This document shows positions 1 to 7,837 of a DNA stretch of 64,000 bases, piece after piece. The notes beneath the pieces were generated by a model. The model was not told where the DNA came from and ran no database searches. It worked only from the letters and a program-made list of their open reading frames with translations. Position 1 is the first letter of the stretch. Each line of letters opens with the position of its first letter. The stretch spans positions 1 to 64,000 of the forward strand of contig JBNKFV010000020.1 in NCBI GenBank assembly GCA_050289485.1, given 5' to 3'. Both the position numbers and the translations under genes were made by a program. This DNA comes from JBNKFV01 sp050289485. Lineage in GTDB: Bacteria; Pseudomonadota; Gammaproteobacteria; Pseudomonadales; Cellvibrionaceae.

Positions 1-1
1 C

Positions 2-112
2 TTGAGCGGCCACTACACCCTGGCAGAGGTGGGCGCGGTGTTTTCTAAGAGTTACGCCACTGTAAGTCGGGCGGTTAAAGCATTTGAAGCGGGAAAAGGT
101 ATATTTGAATAG
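2..112 (+). CDS. C-terminal end of a RAYT-like (Y1-type) transposase, 5' truncated by window edge
   Basis: An open frame enters from the left edge and ends at TAG (110-112), giving 36 residues. The visible part reads YTLAEVGAVFSKSYATVSRA, which has the form of the small helix-turn-helix found at the C-terminus of REP-associated tyrosine transposases (RAYTs). In that family the catalytic HUH/Tyr domain lies upstream, here outside the window. The stop codon lies at the edge of two copies of a 34-bp direct repeat, which suits a transposase sitting among its own repeats. The assignment rests only on this short motif, so a DnaA-like or other HTH tail remains possible. Confidence 0.45.
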   Translation: MSGHYTLAEVGAVFSKSYATVSRAVKAFEAGKGIFE

Positions 113-178
113 TGTCAAATGTAAGACCTGACCCTCCGTACTCTAGTGTCAAATGTAAGACCTGACCCTCCGTACTCT
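111..178. repeat. Two perfect tandem copies of a 34-bp repeat
   Basis: Positions 111-144 and 145-178 are identical. Each starts AGTGTCAAATG, contains GACCTGACCC and ends CGTACTCT. The first copy overlaps the stop codon of the RAYT-like gene. The TGACCC core recurs in the repeat mosaic at 6.0-6.4 kb, suggesting related transposase-associated sequences. Confidence 0.85.
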
Positions 179-682
179 AAAAACGGTAATATACAGGGTG
201 TTTTCGCAGCGGATATCAATGAGCAGGTAGATCTGTTTTTTGTGGAATATCAGCAGTAAAACCGTAGGGGAAGGAGATGTAGTCTGGGAGGTCAGGGGCA
301 GGCTGACCCCGACACCCCTATGGGGCTATGAATCTAAATACCCAGCCTTAGAGGGTTTAGCAATCCACTTTTAGTGGCTTCTTTTGATGCGGAAATCTAT
401 TTTTATATAAGAAAATAAAGATATTCCTTAACGTCGCCTTTACTCTTTTGTTCATATACTTTATACGTTCATTAATAATGGACATGCTTATTGTTGAACA
501 TTGACCGAATGCGCTGGTAAGTGCGTTTAGTGCACTCCTGAAAGAAAACGTTAAAATATAGACCATTGCCGAAGCCTGGGTGTGAGAAATAGCACGTTAT
601 AAAATGACCATTGTGCGGGTTAAGCCCGTTTCTATAAAAACAATAAATTTCCTTAATCACCCTTTTAGAAGATATCACTCAT
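179..682. other. Intergenic region with no convincing gene
   Basis: This AT-rich stretch lies between the repeat pair and the BASS symporter. It contains a short inverted repeat, GTCAG/CTGAC, near 289-305. The open frames on the minus strand (about 357-566 and 472-678) overlap in different frames, lack ribosome sites and are not recognisable. A faint resemblance of one of them to the second helix-turn-helix of AraC-type regulators is too weak to call. Confidence 0.5.
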
Positions 683-1558
683 ATGGAGTTTGCAGTTTTA
701 TTTAAATCGTACGTTATTCCCGTGTGTTTGTTTTCCGTCATGATGGGGCTTGGTTTAAGCCTGTCTGTACGGGAGTTGCTCCAGATATTTCAATCACCAA
801 AAGCCATGTTGGTGGGGTTGACTGGGCAAATTATTCTGCTCCCATTGCTGGCTTTTGGCACGGCTTCAGTATTAAATGTAGCGCCGATTATTAGTATCGG
901 AATGATTTTGCTGGCAGCCTGCCCCGGCGGAATTACCTCAAACGGCTACGTTTTTGCCAGCCGCGGTGACACAGCACTTTCTGTTGCGCTAACGTTAGTC
1001 TCCAGTATTCTTTGTATTGTCAGCATACCCGTGTTTTTAACGCTGGCACTCAAGCTTTATGGTGCGAGCAATATAACGCTGACCTTGCCTGTTGAATCTA
1101 TCATGTTGGGGTTGGCAAAGCTGACGCTATTGCCAGTAATTATCGGTATGCTGCTTCATCACTTTCAGCCAGGCTTTGCGAAAAAGATGATAGAGCCTCT
1201 GAGAATAATTACGCTACTCATTTTAATTTTTGTGATATTGGGTAGCTCCTGGTTAGCCATTGACACCATTAAAAAACATTTTTTTAGCATTGGCTTGGTT
1301 GCTGTAGGTCTAAATGTTCTTGCAATGGGTATGGGTTATGGTTTATCGCGCCTGACGACATTAAATGCAGCGCAAACGGTGGCCATTACCTATGAGGTAG
1401 GTATACAAAATTTAGCCTTGGCCTTGTTGTTGGCGAATACGTTATTGCAAAAGCCAGAATATGGGATTTTCGCCATTGTGTATGCATTTATGATGAAGTT
1501 TTCGGCGCTCAGTTTTATGGCTTATAGCAAGAAACTACTACAAAAAGCGCATGATTAG
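683..1558 (+). CDS. Bile acid:sodium symporter (BASS) family transporter
   Basis: The 291-residue protein is almost entirely hydrophobic, with about nine or ten membrane segments. It carries the family motif ACPGGITSNGYVFASRGDTA near residues 80-99, which resembles the conserved sodium-site region of BASS proteins. Family members move organic anions (bile acids, pyruvate, pantothenate and others) with Na+ across the inner membrane; the substrate here cannot be told from sequence. The ATG follows an AGAAGA-like ribosome site. The gene stands alone, between repeats upstream and a structured non-coding stretch downstream, and converges with the ABC genes. Confidence 0.85.
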   Translation: MEFAVLFKSYVIPVCLFSVMMGLGLSLSVRELLQIFQSPKAMLVGLTGQIILLPLLAFGTASVLNVAPIISIGMILLAACPGGITSNGYVFASRGDTALSVALTLVSSILCIVSIPVFLTLALKLYGASNITLTLPVESIMLGLAKLTLLPVIIGMLLHHFQPGFAKKMIEPLRIITLLILIFVILGSSWLAIDTIKKHFFSIGLVAVGLNVLAMGMGYGLSRLTTLNAAQTVAITYEVGIQNLALALLLANTLLQKPEYGIFAIVYAFMMKFSALSFMAYSKKLLQKAHD

Positions 1559-1808
1559 TTGTACTAGCAAATTCCAGCTCTGAAAACATGCGCACGGTAT
1601 CGGAAATTTGATGGCTCAAAAACAACGCAAAGCAGGGGGCGTCAGCTCCAACAGGTTTGAGATACCTGATAACCCTGCGCTACCCGGAACAAATGGCAAT
1701 GCAATGGAGACAACCCGGCTAATGGTATGAAGTTGTCGCGGCCATTCGGGTAAGACTCCCGGCGCGGGGGGGCTTTCTTAACGCCGGTTGCAAATCACTT
1801 AGGTACAT
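1559..1808. other. Structured GC-rich non-coding stretch between convergent genes
   Basis: The 250 bases contain no gene but many G/C blocks. The clearest hairpin is CCGGCG (1759-1764) pairing with CGCCGG (1782-1787) around a G-rich loop. The section from about 1665 to 1745 has the look of a folded RNA, and reminds me of the 5' domain of bacterial group II introns, but no domain V is visible. It may only serve as terminators for the converging symporter and ABC genes. Confidence 0.3.
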
Positions 1809-3638
1809 TTAGGTAGTGGGTAACTCTTTCAATAGATTGGCATAAAAACCGCGTGCTTTTACCAGTGCTGAATGAGAGCCGCGTTCGATAATACGGCCTT
1901 TATCCAATACCAGAATTTGGTCCGAGTGCTGGATGGTACTGAGCCGGTGCGCAATTGCGATAACAGTTTTTTCGTTAAAGACGTGGTCGATAGCTTTTTG
2001 AATCAGGCGTTCAGTCACCGAGTCTACAGAACTGGTTGCCTCATCCAGTAAAACCACATCCGACCCCGATGCAATAGCACGCGCGAACGCAATCAGCTGG
2101 CACTGGCCAGCGGAAAGGTTGTTCCCATTACCTTGAATCTTAAAGCTATAATCATTGGGTAACTTTTCGATAAAGCCGTCTGCATAAACATAGCGGGCTG
2201 CTTCTACGACCTGTTCGCGAGTAATACCGTCTCTGTCTAAGGCAATATTGAACTCCAGTGATTCATTGAACAGAAAAACTTCTTGTTGCATCAATGAAAA
2301 CCATGTGGCCACCTCGGCCACCGGGATATCACGCAATTCTTGTCCGTTCAGCTTTATAGAACCTTCGTAGTTGTCATAGGTTTTGGTGAGCAAGCGCAGA
2401 ATGGTAGACTTGCCGGAGCCCGTGCTGCCAACCAGCGCAATTTTCTCACCTTTGTTGAGCGTAAAGGACACATCCTCTAATACTAAGGGGCCATCTGGGT
2501 TGTAGCGAAAGCTGACGTTGTCAAAAACCAGCGAGTCAAAGGCTTGATCGGTGGATTGCCGGATTTGTTTTGGTTGTTCCCTTGTTTCTTTCTTTGGTTC
2601 TTCCTGCAGTGGTTGTTCGAAAACTTCTTCAATATGCCCAAACGCTGCGAGGGCTCGTTGAATAGAGGCAACCTGTGATGTGAAATCACGAATCGGAACA
2701 AAGATTCGATCCAGTGTTTGCGTAAAGCCAATCAGTACACCGTACGTGACGGTTGCCGCCAGTATTTCTTTCGCACCAAACCAGATGATTAACGCCATCG
2801 CGATGGTGGTAATGCCTTCGATAATGGCAAACAACGCAGAGTCATACAAATTTGAGCGTGACTGGGCATCATAAAAGCCCTGAGTTGATTCGCCGTATTT
2901 TCTTTTTACTTGTTCTTCTGCGGAATAGAGTTGAACCGTTTTAATGCCGTTGAGGCATTCTTGCAAATAGCCGGTACCTTGCGACAGCACAACCCGGCCA
3001 CGGGTGTATGAGTCACGCAGTTTGCGTCGTAAAGATTCGGTGATCAAATAGGTCGGTGGGCCAATCAGCAACACCATTAACGCTAGCTTCCAGTTGATCA
3101 CAAATAAGAAAATCAACAGTGCCAGGGTGGTAAAAATATCGCGCACCATCCCCAATAGGCCTTGGGCAAACGAATCGTTAACGGCTTCAAGGTCGCTGGT
3201 TAAACGGGTTAGCGTTACGCCTATGGGGGTTTTGTCGAAATAGCGCCGCGGAAACTCGAGTATTCGGGCAAACATATCTGCACGCATATCGGTTAATGCT
3301 TTGATGGCAGACTTCTGCAATAAGTAGCTGAATAGTGCATCCGCCAGATAGTTGCCTATTAAAACCAGCAATAACAGACCACACCACCAATACAAGCCCT
3401 GGATATGGCCGGGGATAATTTGCTTGTCGATAATGTGCATGATTAACCAGGGAAACAGCACACTAAATCCAATGGTAAATGGGATAGCCGCTGCGCCTGT
3501 AATAACCTGGCGCCGATAGGGCTTTAGATACTTGAGAAAACGCTGAATCAATTGCCAGTCAAAGGTAGGTTCTTTAGGGGTAGGGCGATGAGTATCAGCA
3601 TTCGCAGGCGCGGCATTATGTTTAGCAAACTCTCTCAT
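1809..3638 (-). CDS. ABC exporter half-transporter, catalytically complete Walker B subunit (MdlB-like)
   Basis: The 609-residue protein has an N-terminal six-helix exporter domain (about 40-330) and a C-terminal nucleotide-binding domain. Walker A is GSTGSGKST, Walker B is VVLLDEATSSVD with the catalytic Glu, and the H-loop is IAHRLST. The signature is LSAGQ rather than LSGGQ. It overlaps the upstream partner by four bases, so the two are co-translated and should form a heterodimer like MdlAB, BmrCD or TM287/288. Such pumps export drugs, lipids or peptides; the substrate is unknown. The two subunits have complementary defects (see findings). Confidence 0.85.
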   Translation of the reverse strand: MREFAKHNAAPANADTHRPTPKEPTFDWQLIQRFLKYLKPYRRQVITGAAAIPFTIGFSVLFPWLIMHIIDKQIIPGHIQGLYWWCGLLLLVLIGNYLADALFSYLLQKSAIKALTDMRADMFARILEFPRRYFDKTPIGVTLTRLTSDLEAVNDSFAQGLLGMVRDIFTTLALLIFLFVINWKLALMVLLIGPPTYLITESLRRKLRDSYTRGRVVLSQGTGYLQECLNGIKTVQLYSAEEQVKRKYGESTQGFYDAQSRSNLYDSALFAIIEGITTIAMALIIWFGAKEILAATVTYGVLIGFTQTLDRIFVPIRDFTSQVASIQRALAAFGHIEEVFEQPLQEEPKKETREQPKQIRQSTDQAFDSLVFDNVSFRYNPDGPLVLEDVSFTLNKGEKIALVGSTGSGKSTILRLLTKTYDNYEGSIKLNGQELRDIPVAEVATWFSLMQQEVFLFNESLEFNIALDRDGITREQVVEAARYVYADGFIEKLPNDYSFKIQGNGNNLSAGQCQLIAFARAIASGSDVVLLDEATSSVDSVTERLIQKAIDHVFNEKTVIAIAHRLSTIQHSDQILVLDKGRIIERGSHSALVKARGFYANLLKELPTT

Positions 3639-5470
3639 GCGTCTTGCCTTCCTGGTGCTGTTGATAGTGTGGATGGCACAGCAGGGTCGGCAGAGGAGAT
3701 CTCGTCATTGCCCTCAGATTGCAGTTGCCACGTTTGTCTATATAGCGGTGAGTGTTGTAGTAGTTCTTCATGGGTGCCGCGGGCAACAATTTCGCCATTT
3801 TCCAACACCAGAATGTAGTCCACTCGCTCCAAAACGGTGGCGCGGTGCGACACAATCAAGATACTTTGGCTTTGCATGTTTTCGAATATTTGATTCAACA
3901 AAAAGCGTTCGGTTTCGTTGTCTACGGCAGAGAGTACGTTATCCAAAATCATTAGTTTGGACGGCGTATACATGGCGCGGGCCAAGCTTAGCCGTTGCTT
4001 TTGTCCGCCAGATAATAAAATACCTTTTTCGCCAACGAGCGTGTCTTCTTTACTGGGAAACTTCTGTACTTCCTTGAGCATATCACTCGCATACAACACA
4101 TCGCTCAGTGATTGTTCGTTTTGATCGCCAGCACTGAAGCGAATATTGTTTGCCACCGTATCAGAAAATAGAAACGGATCTTGGGTAATGGTGCGCACCG
4201 CACTGCGTAAATCTTTGCGCGACAGTGTGGTGATATCATGATGGTCGATAAAAATGGTATTTGGCTCAACATCCAAGTGTCGATTCAGGCAGTTTACCAG
4301 TGTGGTTTTACCAGAGCCTACTTGCCCCAAAATACCAATGGTCTGACCAGGGCGAATGTCAAAGCTGACATTGTTTAACGCGGGAGTCGTTTGGTTTGGA
4401 TAGGTGAAACTCAGGTTTTTAATGCTCACTCCGGTACTAAACAGTTTCTGCTGCTCTACCTCAGGCAAGTGTTTGTCGTCTTGCGCTGGCGTTTCCTGAT
4501 CCAAGATTTTACGTAAGCTTTCCACACTTACCATACCGTTTTGTAAACCTGAAAAAATCATCGCCAACGAGAAAAACGGCATGGCCAGCAAGGTGGCGTA
4601 GGTTAAAAATGCTACCGTGTCGCCAAGGGTTAACTGAGATTGAATCACATAGGTACCACCAACGGCGATAATGAGTACCTTCATAATGCGGTCGGTATAG
4701 CCCAAAATTGGAATAACCAAGGTACGGATTTTTGCCAGTTTTACCGACCGTGCTGCCAGCAGCTCGTTGTCTTTTGCAAATTCTGAACGAGCCCAGCTGT
4801 AAATTTGGCTCGACTTAATCACTTCGATACCGGTTAGCAATTCGACGGAGCGCGTCGACAATGTTTGCAGCTCCACCATGCGCTGCTTCATTATCTGCCG
4901 CATTCTGCCGATTGCCCGGTGTGATACCAGAAACGTAGTCAGCACGGGTACCATGCAATAGAGCGTCAAGTGTGGTGACAACTGCCACATTTTGTAGGGT
5001 GTAAATGACAAGGCAAAACTGATATTAAATACCTGTAACATCACCACGCCGGCCAGAGCACGAATACCGTTGATATCGTTGTTCACAATAGAAATCAGTG
5101 TGCCGGTGGGATATTGCTCATGAAAGCCACGCTGCAGCCTAGTGAGTTTTGCAAACGCTTCGTTTTTTAAGTCGCGCTCAATGGCTCGGCCTGGATTGAA
5201 AAAGAGAATTCTGGAGAGTGTTCGCGTAACCATCATGGCGAGCGCCAGAAAAATAATCAACGCCACTAGGGTGTTGAATTGGGTTTGGTTTTCCAATAAC
5301 GAGTCTTTTAAGAGGTCGATAGACGTCCCGACTTTTTGCGGTATGCTAACTGCCAGCCAGTTAGAGGCCAGTAGCATGACCACCCCAAGGCCGTATGACC
5401 CTTTATGTTGGGCAATGTAGTGCAGAAAAAAGCGAAAGTTACTTTTTTTAGATACGGATAGATTCGACAA
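3635..5470 (-). CDS. ABC exporter half-transporter, degenerate Walker B subunit (MdlA-like)
   Basis: The 611-residue protein has an N-terminal membrane domain with about six helices and a C-terminal ATPase domain. Walker A (GQVGSGKTT, near residue 380) and the signature LSGGQ are canonical. The Walker B stretch reads LMILDNVLSAVD, so Asn stands where the catalytic Glu is expected; E. coli MdlA-type subunits have Asp there. It is the first gene of a two-gene operon and its stop overlaps the start of the partner. It is best read as the non-hydrolysing partner of a heterodimeric inner-membrane exporter. Confidence 0.85.
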   Translation of the reverse strand: MSNLSVSKKSNFRFFLHYIAQHKGSYGLGVVMLLASNWLAVSIPQKVGTSIDLLKDSLLENQTQFNTLVALIIFLALAMMVTRTLSRILFFNPGRAIERDLKNEAFAKLTRLQRGFHEQYPTGTLISIVNNDINGIRALAGVVMLQVFNISFALSFTPYKMWQLSPHLTLYCMVPVLTTFLVSHRAIGRMRQIMKQRMVELQTLSTRSVELLTGIEVIKSSQIYSWARSEFAKDNELLAARSVKLAKIRTLVIPILGYTDRIMKVLIIAVGGTYVIQSQLTLGDTVAFLTYATLLAMPFFSLAMIFSGLQNGMVSVESLRKILDQETPAQDDKHLPEVEQQKLFSTGVSIKNLSFTYPNQTTPALNNVSFDIRPGQTIGILGQVGSGKTTLVNCLNRHLDVEPNTIFIDHHDITTLSRKDLRSAVRTITQDPFLFSDTVANNIRFSAGDQNEQSLSDVLYASDMLKEVQKFPSKEDTLVGEKGILLSGGQKQRLSLARAMYTPSKLMILDNVLSAVDNETERFLLNQIFENMQSQSILIVSHRATVLERVDYILVLENGEIVARGTHEELLQHSPLYRQTWQLQSEGNDEISSADPAVPSTLSTAPGRQDA

Positions 5471-6030
5471 GGTATTTCCAGAGTTTACAGGCTAACGGCT
5501 AAGGTAAAGGCGCTGCATAGACAGTTGTATCAGAATACTGCGGGCCCAGAATGTGCCCAGCTACAGCAAAGGAGGGGGATTCTAACAGTTTTACCGGTTT
5601 AGATCATGGTTAGGGGGTAGAGACCGTTGGTTTCACATACCGGGCAGCGGCCTGGCGTGCATTGGACGTGACAGTTTTGTGAACGCCAGTTTGTGAATGC
5701 CAAATGGGCACTGCAAATGGCGGGTAGCAAAGCAGTATTTGCTGGTGTTAGCGTAAAGTTGGTAAGCGTTATACGGTATTAATACCCAATTTTGAGGGTA
5801 TTTAATGTGTGATATCGGCAAAGGTTTCTAAGGTAGCTATCTTTGCCTCGGCTGGGCCGGCTTGAAGATGAGAGGCTGCCGGCTCGCTCACGCTGGGCCC
5901 TCTGCATGGCTGATTGGGGATATATCATGTTTATATTTTCGGATTTTTCGACATGTTGTGAGCATATGTCGATTTTTCCAGATTATTTCGACACATTGGG
6001 TAGCATGTACAGGGTTTAGGAGGCAGGTCT

Positions 6031-6144
6031 TGAATCTTGCATCAAGTACTTCAAGAACTGAGAAGCACCACAAGGCGACACATTTAGCAATGTTGTCGCT
6101 TTTTTAGATTTCTTTTGGAATCAATGACTCTGACCCTATTGGTT
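6031..6144. repeat. Long direct repeat, copy A
   Basis: This block of about 114 bp starts TGAATCTTGCATCAAGTAC and ends TGACCCTATTGGTT. It matches 6192-6305 with only about four mismatches by eye. It contains the self-complementary core AAGTACTT. Confidence 0.85.
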
Positions 6145-6191
6145 TTTAACAGGCAATTTTAATCAGGGATAACGGGGTTTTGGGGTCAGGT

Positions 6192-6305
6192 TGAATCTTG
6201 CATCAAGTACTTCAAGAACTGAGAGGCACCACAAGGCGACACATTTAGCAATGTTGTTGATTTTTTAGATTTCTTTTGGAGTCAATGACTCTGACCCTAT
6301 TGGTT
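6192..6305. repeat. Long direct repeat, copy B
   Basis: This is the second copy of the 6031-6144 block, with the same start and end. It is preceded by GGGGTCAGG and followed directly by the first copy of a shorter element, GATCTGTCCCCATTTCTCA (6307-6325). Confidence 0.85.
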
Positions 6306-6306
6306 C

Positions 6307-6438
6307 GATCTGTCCCCATTTCTCAGAAGGAGGCTTGGCGAGCTTATTCATAGCTGAAAAATAGATCTGTCCCCATTTCTCATGGAATCAATGACTCTGA
6401 CCCTATTGGTTTTCTATTGGTTTTGACCCTATTGGTTT
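6307..6438. repeat. Cluster of short repeats (CTGTCCCCATTTCTCA and TGACCCTATTGGTTT)
   Basis: GATCTGTCCCCATTTCTCA occurs at 6307-6325 and again at about 6363-6381. The tail of the long repeat (AATCAATGACTCTGACCC and on) recurs at about 6386-6413. A further TTGACCCTATTGGTTT follows at about 6423-6438. The arrangement looks like nested or shuffled ends of transposable sequences. Confidence 0.75.
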
Positions 6439-6538
6439 GCAAGAGTCGGGTTGTGCGGTCGCTGTAGCTGGCGTGTGCCGGTTTAGGCTGTCATAGCCAC
6501 ATGCATTCGGGTGAGAAGTTGCCGTGCGTATGCCGAAT

Positions 6539-7510
6539 TTAAGCGAGGATTTCGAGGAAGGGGTTCTTGTCTATAACGGCGGCTTGAGATTTTCTTTTTA
6601 GCAGGTTCAGCAGGTCGTCCTGTCTTTGCAAGAGCATCACTATCTCTTGGAGTGAGCATAAAAACATCGTCCGCTGATTAAGTGCGTTTGTGCATTCTTT
6701 CAAAACAGGTTCAGTGAAGCCATTAGATGCGATAAATATGCCGTGAGCATTTGCTCTACCAAATAAGCGCACCAAGTGTGGTGAAAACTCGGCGATGCCT
6801 ACTGGATCTTTAAGCCATTTCATTTCGACTAGATACACGACGCCATTCAGCTCGATAATGCCATCAATTTGTTCAAGTACTACATTGCTATCTGGGTCTT
6901 TGCGGCGGAAGTCTTCCCGAACCAGAATGCCGTAAGCCTTAAATAAATCATTCAGAACGGATTCTAGGATCTTGCCGCGCTCTTGCGGTTTGTCGTTCAT
7001 CCCAAAGAGTGAAGTCAGGCGTCTATTAACATCATCTATCTGTGACTTACGTTGAGCAGTAGCTTCGCGCTCCTGTCGTGCTTTAGCTTGTGCTTCTTCA
7101 CGCTCCCTGTCCCGCTCTTGCTTCATGCGTGTAAATGAGTCTTTCGTATTAACGGCTTCGCGGATACTGGCAATAAGTCCCTTGGCTATTAGTCGGTCGT
7201 TCTCCCAGCACGTTTCAAAGTTTTCAAACTCGACTACCCGCTTGATTATCTCTCTTCGTGCTCGTAAACCGCTGTCGCCTCGGGCATTAACTTTCTCAAG
7301 AATATTTCGGGCGATTTCAAACTTGTTTGTTGAGGCGGGATCAGTACGGACTGTGCGATCCATTTCGGCCAGGTCTTGCTCGTCAACACCGGCTCCGCGG
7401 AGAAACAATACCACTCCCTTTTTGGCTTTATTTAGGCGTGCAATTGCATTGACCAATAACTCAAATAAATCCGGAGGGTAGTGAAATTCGTCAGCCACGA
7501 TCGATTGCAT
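6539..7510 (-). CDS. Solitary Mrr-like restriction endonuclease family protein
   Basis: The 323-residue protein has three parts. The N-terminus (about 10-60) has the segment LVNAIARLNKAKK followed by LFLRGAGV, typical of a family of stand-alone nuclease-like proteins. A charged coiled coil (about 125-170) is rich in R, E, Q and A. The C-terminal domain (about 180-300) has the PD-(D/E)xK pattern QIDG followed by VEMKW. Members resemble type IV Mrr enzymes that cut modified foreign DNA. No methylase or specificity gene is adjacent, so it is not an ordinary type I-III system. It sits between a repeat mosaic and a tRNA gene, a common address for acquired DNA. The function as defence is inference. 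Confidence 0.7.
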   Translation of the reverse strand: MQSIVADEFHYPPDLFELLVNAIARLNKAKKGVVLFLRGAGVDEQDLAEMDRTVRTDPASTNKFEIARNILEKVNARGDSGLRARREIIKRVVEFENFETCWENDRLIAKGLIASIREAVNTKDSFTRMKQERDREREEAQAKARQEREATAQRKSQIDDVNRRLTSLFGMNDKPQERGKILESVLNDLFKAYGILVREDFRRKDPDSNVVLEQIDGIIELNGVVYLVEMKWLKDPVGIAEFSPHLVRLFGRANAHGIFIASNGFTEPVLKECTNALNQRTMFLCSLQEIVMLLQRQDDLLNLLKRKSQAAVIDKNPFLEILA

Positions 7511-7593
7511 CCTCGCTATGTTTATTAGATTTTACATCATGCCCATTGAGCTTATGTAAGTCCGTGTAATCATTTTTCAAGAGCGCTTGCCGC

Positions 7594-7630
7594 AAAATAA
7601 AAAGCCCCGAAAACCTTATGGCTCGGGGCC
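7594..7630 (-). terminator. Rho-independent terminator of the tRNA gene
   Basis: On the minus strand GCCCCGA (7629-7623) pairs with TCGGGGC (7610-7604) and is followed by TTTTTATTTT. It lies directly after the CCA end of the tRNA. Confidence 0.85.
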
Positions 7631-7636
7631 TTGATA

Positions 7637-7713
7637 TGGTGGGCCTTCCCAGACTTGAACTGGGGACCTGCCGATTATGAGTCGGATGCTCTAACCAACT
7701 GAGCTAAAGGCCC
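7637..7713 (-). tRNA. tRNA with CAT anticodon, probably tRNA-Ile2 (lysidine-modified)
   Basis: The reverse strand folds into a full cloverleaf of 77 nt with encoded CCA: acceptor stem GGGCCTT/AAGGCCC, D-arm TTAGCTCAGTTGGTTAGAGC, anticodon loop CTCATAA and T-arm with GTTCAAGTC. The anticodon CAT fits either elongator Met or Ile2. The acceptor stem has C4-G69 and C5-G68, which are recognition features of the lysidine synthetase TilS in tRNA-Ile2, whereas elongator tRNA-Met of E. coli has U4-A69 and A5-U68. I therefore favour Ile2 reading AUA codons. Confidence 0.8.
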
Positions 7714-7837
7714 TTTAACTGTGTGCAGCCCCGAGCGGGGCTTAGCTTGGCCGGCATTATACGTATCAACAACGCTATACGCTAGTTTTCTAACACTTCA
7801 AATTTGCCTATTTATCAATTGGTTATGGTTTAACCTG

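Larger units (their letters stand above)
5471..6538. other. 1-kb accessory intergenic region rich in repeats
   Basis: No supportable gene is present. A small palindrome AATACCC/GGGTATT lies at 5781-5801. From about 6031 the sequence is a mosaic of repeated blocks (listed separately) containing TGACCCTATTGG and CTGTCCCCATTTCTC elements. Such islands commonly accompany RAYT-type transposases. The region separates the ABC exporter from the nuclease gene, both on the minus strand. Confidence 0.6.

Noticed and set aside
111..178. Possible CRISPR array from the two 34-bp repeats
   Set aside because: The copies are directly adjacent with no spacer, and there are only two; no cas gene is present.
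357..678. Overlapping minus-strand frames upstream of the BASS gene, one with faint resemblance to the second HTH of AraC regulators
   Set aside because: Short, in two different frames, no ribosome site and no first HTH or effector domain; the similarity is within what chance gives.
5862..6107. Plus-strand open frame of 81 codons in the repeat mosaic
   Set aside because: It consists largely of repeat sequence, which also occurs without the frame in copy B, and the translation is not protein-like.
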